Shown here: positions 1 through 5,197 of the stretch, piece after piece
Layout: each line of letters starts with the position of its first letter
How positions within the stretch are numbered: position 1 is the first letter of the stretch
Origin: Spongiibacteraceae bacterium
GTDB taxonomy: Bacteria > Pseudomonadota > Gammaproteobacteria > Pseudomonadales > PIVM01
Assembly (NCBI GenBank): GCA_030618505.1
Contig: JAUXDF010000124.1
Span: forward strand, 1 to 8,083
DNA: 8,083 bases
Direction of reading: 5' to 3'
Position numbers and translations under genes: made by a program
Notes under the pieces: model-generated
What the model saw: the letters and a program-made list of their open reading frames with translations, nothing else
Told to the model about the DNA's origin: nothing
Database searches by the model: none

Positions 1-2940
1 ACCCGCACTTGACCAGTTAACTGCCTCGTCATAAATGTTAACGGTAGCAGTTATAAGTTGATTGTTAACACCGAGAAAGACCACCGTAAGAAACTTGGCA
101 TCACCTTCCTCAACAACAGCAACATTTAGAGCGGTTTTGCCCTGCGGCTCATTAATGAAACCATACTCCCGATAACTACCATTTAAATAGAGAGAGATGC
201 TGGCCTGCGAGCCACTAGCCCAAATAAGCTCATCAACATTGTCACCATCGATATCAATAAACTGGTAAAGGTCGCCGGCTTTAATAGTCATAGGCAAGGG
301 GATGTTATTTTCATTTAGCTTGAATTGCTCCACCGCTTCATCATAGTACCAGCGATACACTTCTGCCCCACGCAGGGAAACAATTTCTTTTCTGTCTTGG
401 CTATTCCCATCAAAATTAGCTAAGGCCAGCTCCTTGAATTGATTATCTTCACCACCAAAGCCCGAAGGGTGGTGCCACTCTGTATTGAGTTTATCGCCAT
501 CAATTACATCACCATTTAAAGCGACTATCTCCAAAGCCGGATCATCATCGACATTACCAACAACGATACGCTCATAGAGATCAGAATCCGAGGACCAGGT
601 TTCGACAAGGTTGTGATCAAATACCCGAATCTGCTTTGGATCCATGGAACTTAAATAAATAACTTCGTCATCTTTATCACCATCACCTAATAAATCAGCA
701 CTAAACAATCGATGGCGCAAATTCGTTGAGGTATCAAACCCAAGAAATTTACCGGCTGAAGCGGCACTGCTATTGGGGGTAACTACTCGCAGCGAACCAT
801 TCAATTCTCCATCCACAGTTAACACCAACAGCGCATCTCCGTCGGCTTTTTTCAGTCTCCTCACCGCATAGGGTTTTTCCAGGCCGGCATAGAACCGAAA
901 GGGAGAAGCCCAACTAAAATCCACCTCACCATTGCCATTCAGGCCCTGGGCATAAATAAAACTATCCGCATTAGCATATAAAAGTTCATCATCACCATCT
1001 CCGTCAAGATCAAAAAAACCAGACCCTGCGCTGGAAAGTGCAGCAGCACCAGAAAAAGACTTAACACCCTTGGCATTAATATTCTGCTTGGCAATCATCG
1101 TGGGCAATTGATAATCCTTCAAAGACAACTTCACGCCATATCTTTCTACTGAGTGGCTATCCTGATTGCTGACAGCAACAGAAAGATAGACGGCGGTATT
1201 GCCGCCAAAAAACTGTGCCTCAGGTGTCCAGCTGACCAAACCACTTTCTGCATCAATACTCGCTTTACCAGCCGAGGCAAGTATTGAATAGCTCAACTCA
1301 CCCTCAAACCCTTCGTCAACAAAAGTCTGTAGCTCGATAGTATCTCCTGCATTCACAACATTAGGACCAGCAATAATAAAACTCGGCGGCGCCAGTAATG
1401 AATGCAGCGGAAACTCCCTGAAAATCGCGTGCTTGCCATCACTGACGGCAACTTTTATCACAAAGTCGCCGCCAATCACTATTTTCATTGTCACGCCGGT
1501 GCCGCCGGTTTTCGTGAAGGAGTAATACCCAGGGGTTGGGTCATCTTCGGGAATTTCAGGTGCTACTGGTAGTGACCAGTCGATGTTAATAAAGTTGTAA
1601 TCTGGATCATAAGAGCCCGCCGCATCCATTAATAACAGTTTGGTTGAGCGGTCAAAAATCCCACCGGGATTAGTGGAGACAATAACCGGCTTGCAAGCGT
1701 TTACCGATTGGTTATTCAAGTTACCCAACCAATCTGAAGGCACCCGCTTAAAAAAAGCTCCGAACTCGGAAAAAACACTTAACTTGGTATGAAAAGCACC
1801 CGTTAATTTATCCTTGTAAGAGGTAATATCGATAACCCTACCCTTATCGCCGGTCAGCTTAAAGATACTGGATTGGCTAACAAAACCTTGTTGACGACCT
1901 AATGTCAGTTTATCTTTACCGAGAATGGTAATATCTGCTTTTGGAGTAGGCGTTTCTTCTTTAATTAACGGAAGATCAGTCGCGGTTAGTTTATATTTGG
2001 AAGGATAAGCAGCACCGGCACCCACCTTCCAGCTAAGGGCGAAATTTTTGAATACCGCTTTTTTACCGCTCTTTTGGTTAAGCATGGTAAGGTTCGACAG
2101 CGCCTCGGCCTGCGCCAGGCTAACATCACGCGGAAAAAGTTTTATCCGTACATCACCATCGTATTGATAGTGTTCCTCGTAGTTATTGGCCGCATGTGCC
2201 GCTAGCAGCTCATAGGCTACGCGGGCGGGCTCATCACTGCTATTTTTCCATTCAGCAACCAGGCTAGCCAGTTTCTGGCTAAGATCGCGATTATCGCTCT
2301 TGCGGTATCGCTCTGCTTTATCCAGCAGGCTGTTCAAAATCCCGCGGTCACTTTCATTATTCATTTTAGCCAGCACTGAGTCGCGATGGTCACTACAGTT
2401 AAGAAAAGGAGCGATATTCTCATTGCGGGCATTAAATTTCAGGTCACTAAACGATATTTCGTAACGATGCATAATAGTCGTTTTGCCGTTAGCACTATAC
2501 GCCTTGATGATTTTGACCTGCAGAGTACCGTCGACCCACACTTTGGACATAAAGGGATCCTTAACAACATCGCTATTGGTCGGACCGGGAATAACCCAAG
2601 GGATGGTACAGTCGTCAAAAGTAATCTTTATGCTACCCTCGGAGGTAGCAGGATCCTGCTCGGAACGATCGATACTGGCACAACGATAACGAGAGCCCCA
2701 CGAGGTCAAACCGAAGACGTTAGAGGCAGCAAGATGACTAACAAAATCCGATGCGTCCACAGACACCTTGGCAGCAAATTCTGCTGTGCCATCGGCCTGT
2801 ATAGTCAGCGGCTTTTCAAAGCTGGGGTTTTCATCAGTAGGGGCAGATTTACTGTCACTGCCACCACCGCAGCCAGTGAGTAAAAAACTCCCAATTAATA
2901 TTATTGTTAGCAGACGTGATGCCCGCGTCAAAATTCCCAT
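1..2940 (-). CDS. Large FG-GAP/VCBS-repeat lipoprotein with PKD-like and Ig-like domains (partial, C-terminus outside window)
   Basis: Translating the minus strand from the ATG at 2940 gives 980 stop-free codons to base 1, so the gene continues off the left edge. Residues 1-23 are a lipoprotein signal peptide (basic start, hydrophobic stretch LLTIILIGSFLL, lipobox LTGC with Cys24). The residue after Cys is Gly, not Asp, so by the Lol rule it should reach the outer membrane. Residues about 30-410 are unrecognised, with Cys87, Cys111 and Cys182. Residues about 414-515 look PKD-like (AGSYDPD at 441-447, later FVIKVAVSDGK). Residues about 520-600 look like an Ig-like/He_PIG domain (SWTPE around Trp571). 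From about 640 come Ca-binding-type loops: DLDGDGDDE (644-652), LLGDGDKDDE (750-759), NVDDDPALE (796-804), NFDGNSQDRKE (842-852) and DIDGDNVDE (896-904). Degenerate copies sit near 700 and 947. This is typical of integrin-alpha-like propellers. The role is probably surface binding or adhesion (inference); no catalytic motif was seen. The start is supported by AGAGAGG six bases upstream. Confidence 0.9.
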   Translation of the reverse strand, partial: MGILTRASRLLTIILIGSFLLTGCGGGSDSKSAPTDENPSFEKPLTIQADGTAEFAAKVSVDASDFVSHLAASNVFGLTSWGSRYRCASIDRSEQDPATSEGSIKITFDDCTIPWVIPGPTNSDVVKDPFMSKVWVDGTLQVKIIKAYSANGKTTIMHRYEISFSDLKFNARNENIAPFLNCSDHRDSVLAKMNNESDRGILNSLLDKAERYRKSDNRDLSQKLASLVAEWKNSSDEPARVAYELLAAHAANNYEEHYQYDGDVRIKLFPRDVSLAQAEALSNLTMLNQKSGKKAVFKNFALSWKVGAGAAYPSKYKLTATDLPLIKEETPTPKADITILGKDKLTLGRQQGFVSQSSIFKLTGDKGRVIDITSYKDKLTGAFHTKLSVFSEFGAFFKRVPSDWLGNLNNQSVNACKPVIVSTNPGGIFDRSTKLLLMDAAGSYDPDYNFINIDWSLPVAPEIPEDDPTPGYYSFTKTGGTGVTMKIVIGGDFVIKVAVSDGKHAIFREFPLHSLLAPPSFIIAGPNVVNAGDTIELQTFVDEGFEGELSYSILASAGKASIDAESGLVSWTPEAQFFGGNTAVYLSVAVSNQDSHSVERYGVKLSLKDYQLPTMIAKQNINAKGVKSFSGAAALSSAGSGFFDLDGDGDDELLYANADSFIYAQGLNGNGEVDFSWASPFRFYAGLEKPYAVRRLKKADGDALLVLTVDGELNGSLRVVTPNSSAASAGKFLGFDTSTNLRHRLFSADLLGDGDKDDEVIYLSSMDPKQIRVFDHNLVETWSSDSDLYERIVVGNVDDDPALEIVALNGDVIDGDKLNTEWHHPSGFGGEDNQFKELALANFDGNSQDRKEIVSLRGAEVYRWYYDEAVEQFKLNENNIPLPMTIKAGDLYQFIDIDGDNVDELIWASGSQASISLYLNGSYREYGFINEPQGKTALNVAVVEEGDAKFLTVVFLGVNNQLITATVNIYDEAVNWSSAG

Positions 2941-2946
2941 GACAAG

Positions 2947-2953
2947 CCTCTCT
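2947..2953 (-). promoter_or_regulatory. Shine-Dalgarno that fixes the lipoprotein start
   Basis: On the minus strand AGAGAGG lies six bases before the ATG at 2940. An in-frame ATG at 3000 would add 20 residues (charged, proline-containing) in front of the signal peptide. It has no purine-rich site before it and would disrupt the lipoprotein signal, so 2940 is preferred. Confidence 0.7.
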
Positions 2954-2971
2954 GGGGTCAAGTATTCAATA

Positions 2972-3054
2972 GGTTTAGGCTTTTTCAGAAACGGTGCCAT
3001 CTTAAACCGGGCAGGCTCACTACTTATCCTGAAGGCTAGGTCTTGCCTTTCCCC
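2972..3054 (-). promoter_or_regulatory. Possible structured 5' leader of the lipoprotein gene
   Basis: If transcription starts near 3087, the untranslated leader is about 147 nt and contains several self-complementary pairs. AAGGC/GCCTT pairs 3045-3049 with 3032-3036. GGTTTA plus GGC (3003-3008, 2996-2998) pairs with GCC plus TAAACC (2978-2980, 2972-2977). GGGG near 3051-3054 can meet CCCC just before the Shine-Dalgarno. I compared it by eye with remembered c-di-GMP-I, TPP and glycine riboswitch cores and found no match. It may be a regulatory leader or chance pairing. Confidence 0.25.
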
Positions 3055-3093
3055 TTAGCTTATATTTTTCCGGCCTTTATTCTGATGCCTGTA

Positions 3094-3120
3094 TTTATAC
3101 CAATACACATTCCGGCACAA
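3094..3120 (-). promoter_or_regulatory. Candidate promoter for the lipoprotein gene
   Basis: On the minus strand there is an extended -10, TGGTATAAA (3094-3102), preceded by a weak -35 TTGTGC (3115-3120) with a 15-bp spacer. The spacer is short, but the TGn extension can compensate. It would start transcription around 3086-3088. It was found by eye only. Confidence 0.35.
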
Positions 3121-3319
3121 CAATTCCATTTCTTATGCTTATGGAGACTAAGTGTGCCAGATTCAAATAACTTTTGCTCAGCCAATTGGCTATTGATTAA
3201 CCGTTTTTATAACCTGTGCTTATTAAGACCGCAATAAATGCGAATAATTCCCTTTTTTATTCCCAAATCGGGCAAGTAATAGATCAATAAAGTCTATTTA
3301 CGGGCATAGGGGAGAGGGG

Positions 3320-3402
3320 CTTTTCTCCTTCTGCCGCTTGCCGGAGCACCCAAAAAGCGGACATTTGTAGCCTTTGGCTTATAAAAGGGCAGGGTGGGGG
3401 TG
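3320..3402 (+). repeat. Decayed copy of the CCCTCTCC-type intergenic repeat (R1)
   Basis: Two blocks match the copy at 3565-3618 read on its minus strand. GGAGCACC followed by a short A-rich run is at 3343-3356, and TAAAAGGGC followed by a G-rich GGGTG tail is at 3382-3402. Upstream, CTTTTCTCC at 3320-3328 matches the C/T-rich left arm. The material between the blocks is longer and diverged, and includes its own CCGCTT/AAGCGG pair (3334-3339 with 3355-3360). This is probably an older, eroded copy. Confidence 0.5.
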
Positions 3403-3441
3403 AAATAAGGCTGTAAGGCTTATAATTAGCGACTTCGACGC

Positions 3442-3475
3442 TTCCGGATGGAAACTAGTTAGTGCCCATCCGGAA
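3442..3475. repeat. 34-bp imperfect palindrome built on TTCCGGATGG
   Basis: TTCCGGATGG at 3442-3451 is answered by its exact complement CCATCCGGAA at 3466-3475, around a 14-base centre containing ACTAGT. The right arm is also the left end of the larger fold-back element. The left arm with its flank (3442-3461) is a direct copy of 3632-3651, with 17 of 20 bases identical. It could be a protein-binding site, a half-element left by a nested insertion, or part of a repeat family. Confidence 0.75.
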
Positions 3476-3484
3476 ACACAATTT

Positions 3485-3537
3485 CTATAGTCCCCTCTCC
3501 TTTAAGGAGAGGGTTAGGGTGAGGTAAAAAGACTATA
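3485..3537 (+). repeat. CCCTCTCC-type hairpin repeat, short form (R2)
   Basis: An 8-bp stem CCCTCTCC/GGAGAGGG (3493-3500 with 3506-3513) encloses a TTTAA loop and is followed by TTAGGGTGAGG. It is bordered by an inverted TATAGTC (3486-3492) and GACTATA (3531-3537). G/C-rich intergenic repeats with this look, of the CCCTCTCC-GGAGAGGG-GGGTGAGGG kind, recur in many proteobacterial genomes as I recall them. No T-tract directly follows the stem on either strand, so it is not a classical terminator. Confidence 0.65.
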
Positions 3538-3564
3538 AAAATGCTACTTTTTGAATTCGATTTT

Positions 3565-3618
3565 CCCTCACCCCGGCCCTTTTACACCCTGTTTTAGGTG
3601 CTCCCAAAGGGAGAGGGC
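3565..3618 (-). repeat. CCCTCTCC-type repeat, long form (R3)
   Basis: Read on the minus strand it begins GCCCTCTCCCTTTGGGAG and ends GGCCGGGGTGAGGG, matching the two ends of the R2 copy. Between these ends it carries about 21 extra bases containing CACCTAAAACAGGGTG, which can itself form a small CACC/GGTG hairpin. It is inverted relative to R2 and supplies the right arm of the fold-back element. It lies about 50 bp beyond the dsbA-like stop codon, so it will be in that transcript's 3' end. Confidence 0.65.
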
Positions 3619-3668
3619 GAAAAACAGCCATTTCCGGATGGGCACCAGTTAAAGGTATTTGAAGCTTA

Positions 3669-4298
3669 CTATGGCGCAAGTATCCGCTTAATTTGCGCCA
3701 GCACTGGCTGATAATCTTGATACTCACGCACAATAGCATGCCTTTCTCCCCCGTGCTCCAGCACCAGTGAGGGAAAACCTTCTGCCCCCAACTCTTTCGC
3801 TAGCGCTATCTGAGCCTGTAACTCCTTATGGGTGGCAACGGACTCCAGGTCATTGGCAAAACGATCCAGATCCATCTCCAGTTCCTGGCTATATAGATCC
3901 CAGGCCAGGCTCAGTAAAATCGGCTGATCCGAAGGGTTTAGCGCTCGCAGGTAATAGGCTTGCTGAATAGCGTCTATCATCTGCTCTTCACACTGTTGGT
4001 TTTTTGCCGCAATCACCGCCCTACAGGCAATATAAGTAGAACGTCGAGGCTCATTATTAGTCCAAAAATCAAAATTAAACTCGGTGCCCAGCTTCGCCTG
4101 AATTTCTCGCCAGTAGCCCTGTATCTCCGCTTGTAAGTCCTTTGCCATCGGCAGGTTGCTATCACAAGCCAAACCTCCCGCCACATACTCTACCGCAAGC
4201 TCATCGGGAAGGTGTTGCTGCAACTTATCCCAAAGCGGGCGATGAGCCCAGCACCAGCTACACATCGGGTCGTGGATGTAATACAGGGTTGAACTCAT
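3669..4298 (-). CDS. DsbA-family (predicted protein-disulfide isomerase, COG3531-like) thioredoxin-fold oxidoreductase
   Basis: The 209-residue protein opens with a short beta strand and the motif DPMCSWCWAHRP (residues 10-21), so the redox-active pair is Cys13-Ser-Trp-Cys16 at the N-terminus of the thioredoxin fold. The central region (about 50-165) is helical, as in the DsbA insertion domain. GFPSLVL (174-180) supplies the cis-proline Pro176 opposite the active site. The length fits the family. There is no signal peptide, so unlike true periplasmic DsbA it should act in the cytoplasm as a thiol/disulfide oxidoreductase or isomerase. Its substrate is unknown. Extra cysteines lie at 45, 92 and 103. 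It starts 29 bp after the glutathione S-transferase stop on the same strand, so the two are probably one transcript. A weak AAGAGA lies before the ATG. Confidence 0.88.
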   Translation of the reverse strand: MSSTLYYIHDPMCSWCWAHRPLWDKLQQHLPDELAVEYVAGGLACDSNLPMAKDLQAEIQGYWREIQAKLGTEFNFDFWTNNEPRRSTYIACRAVIAAKNQQCEEQMIDAIQQAYYLRALNPSDQPILLSLAWDLYSQELEMDLDRFANDLESVATHKELQAQIALAKELGAEGFPSLVLEHGGERHAIVREYQDYQPVLAQIKRILAP

Positions 4299-4327
4299 AA
4301 TGTTTCTCTTTTCGAAAATTTTAGCGA

Positions 4328-4966
4328 TTAAAACAAGGTAAGTGAGTCGCCGGGTTTCCAGGCCTGTTGTTTCTTCATCACCGACAGGAACAAATCACTT
4401 TCAAGCAAACTCTCCAGCCACTGTTGCACATTTTTATACGGGCTGTTGTAAAACCACTCTTTATCCACATGCGCAAACTGGCGGATAAAAGGAAAGATCG
4501 CCATATCGGCAAAACAAATTCGATTCGCCAGCAAATACCGCTGTGAACTCAAACGCCGCTCCAGGGCCTGGAGAAACACCTCGCCCTGCTGACGATAATA
4601 AAGCTGTGGGGGTTCAGTATTCCTGTCTGCGTATTTATAACGATCCAGACAGCCTTTAAATTCAGTGTCATTTTCCTTAACGATATTTTTTATTTCCACT
4701 AAAAACTCATCGTCAAAATCTAGCCAGCCACCAACATCATTTTTCTCCAGCGCCCAAAACATAATATCGACACTTTCATCAATAACCCGACCATCCGTCA
4801 GCTGTAATACGGGCACCGTTCCCTTCGGGGATATTAGCAGCATTTCTGCCGGCTTCGCCCCTAATATCACCTCCCTTAACTGCACCTGAACACCACTAAC
4901 TTTAATAGCAAGCCGGGCTCGAATCGCATAGGGACAACGACGAAAGGAATATAATATGGGTTCCAT
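4328..4966 (-). CDS. Glutathione S-transferase family protein
   Basis: This 212-residue protein has an N-terminal thioredoxin-like domain (about 1-75) and an all-helical C-terminal domain (about 85-205). YSFRRCPYAIRAR (6-18) carries Cys11 at the glutathione site, as in cysteine-type (omega-like or glutaredoxin-like) GSTs. KGTVPVL (48-54) gives the cis-proline Pro52, and DES (63-65) is the glutamyl-binding Glu-Ser. FADMAIFPF (152-160) matches the conserved helix N-cap segment of GST C-terminal domains. With a Cys rather than Tyr/Ser, it more likely does glutathione-dependent reduction or deglutathionylation than classical conjugation (inference). It is cytoplasmic. The start fits the family, though no clear Shine-Dalgarno precedes it. 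It is the first gene of a leftward pair with the DsbA-like gene. Confidence 0.9.
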   Translation of the reverse strand: MEPILYSFRRCPYAIRARLAIKVSGVQVQLREVILGAKPAEMLLISPKGTVPVLQLTDGRVIDESVDIMFWALEKNDVGGWLDFDDEFLVEIKNIVKENDTEFKGCLDRYKYADRNTEPPQLYYRQQGEVFLQALERRLSSQRYLLANRICFADMAIFPFIRQFAHVDKEWFYNSPYKNVQQWLESLLESDLFLSVMKKQQAWKPGDSLTLF

Positions 4967-5002
4967 AAAAGGGCAGAATGACGCTGAGACTCAATGACGG
5001 CT

Positions 5003-5011
5003 ATCATACCA
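5003..5011 (-). promoter_or_regulatory. Candidate extended -10 promoter for the gst-dsbA pair
   Basis: On the minus strand TGGTATGAT fits the extended -10 form TGnTATnnT. No -35 is visible at the usual distance. Initiation would fall near 4996, about 30 bases before the gst ATG. Its position supports the 231-bp gap (4967-5197) being a divergent promoter region rather than coding sequence. Confidence 0.4.
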
Positions 5012-5116
5012 CGCATAATCCCGCCATCTCTTGCAAAAAAAATGCCTCAAGCTAACGGTATCGTTATCAAAAACAGGAGCGTAGCCGTTACATTTCCCTA
5101 CCCCGCATCCTCCTTC

Positions 5117-5146
5117 TTTACTTCTTTTTACCTCGCTCGCTATAAT
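5117..5146 (+). promoter_or_regulatory. Candidate sigma70 promoter for the polysaccharide cluster
   Basis: A perfect TATAAT (5141-5146) follows a TTTACT -35-like hexamer (5117-5122) with an 18-bp spacer. Transcription would start near 5153, leaving about 45 bases before the glycosyltransferase ATG at 5198. It is the best -10 box seen in the window's spacers. Confidence 0.55.
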
Positions 5147-5197
5147 GCGCTAACTCAAAATCGATCTCCCTTAATTCACAGCGCAGCCAAACACCCA

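Larger units (their letters stand above)
3462..3645. repeat. 184-bp MITE-like fold-back element
   Basis: GTGCCCATCCGGAAA (3462-3476) and TTTCCGGATGGGCAC (3631-3645) are perfect 15-bp terminal inverted repeats. Nested inside, CCCTCTCC (3493-3500) is complementary to GGAGAGGG (3610-3617), and 3511-3524 is complementary to 3566-3579 at 11 of 14 positions. The whole block can therefore fold on itself. Near-identical hexamers TAGTTA (3456-3461) and CAGTTA (3646-3651) border it and could be a target duplication, although they also belong to the longer 17/20 direct repeat. It encodes nothing. The transposase, if any, would be elsewhere. Confidence 0.6.
2941..3668. other. 728-bp intergenic region between the lipoprotein and the dsbA-like gene
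   Basis: No supported gene lies here; the short open frames in it lack ribosome sites and family resemblance. Bases 2941-3120 hold the lipoprotein leader and candidate promoter. Bases 3121-3300 are AT-rich and I recognise nothing in them. Bases 3310-3652 are a cluster of short GC-rich repeats, described separately. No clear intrinsic terminator with a T-tract was found after the dsbA-like gene. Confidence 0.7.

Noticed and set aside
2386..2883. 165-codon plus-strand open frame opposite the lipoprotein gene
   Set aside because: It lies wholly antisense to a well-supported coding frame with a signal peptide, and its translation shows no recognisable motif and no ribosome site.
2941..3000. Alternative upstream ATG at 3000 for the lipoprotein
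   Set aside because: It would place 20 charged residues before the signal peptide and lacks a ribosome site, while 2940 has AGAGAGG at good spacing.
2972..3054. Known riboswitch (c-di-GMP-I, TPP or glycine type) in the lipoprotein leader
   Set aside because: The conserved core sequences of these classes are absent by eye; only generic hairpins remain.
2768..3237. Two plus-strand open frames of 96 and 64 codons across the lipoprotein start and the AT-rich spacer
   Set aside because: No Shine-Dalgarno and no domain resemblance; the first overlaps the lipoprotein signal peptide region and its leader.
3485..3645. Hairpins in the repeat cluster as intrinsic terminator of gst-dsbA
   Set aside because: Stems are not followed directly by a U-rich run on the minus strand. 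The only T run (after a 4-bp CCAT/ATGG stem near 3620-3640) is too weak to call.
3310..3652. CRISPR array
   Set aside because: Repeats are few, unequal in spacing and in both orientations, with no regular spacers and no cas genes nearby.
3533..3739. 68-codon minus-strand open frame overlapping the dsbA-like 3' end
   Set aside because: It overlaps the DsbA-like gene out of frame and runs through the repeat R3, so it is a by-product of repeat composition.
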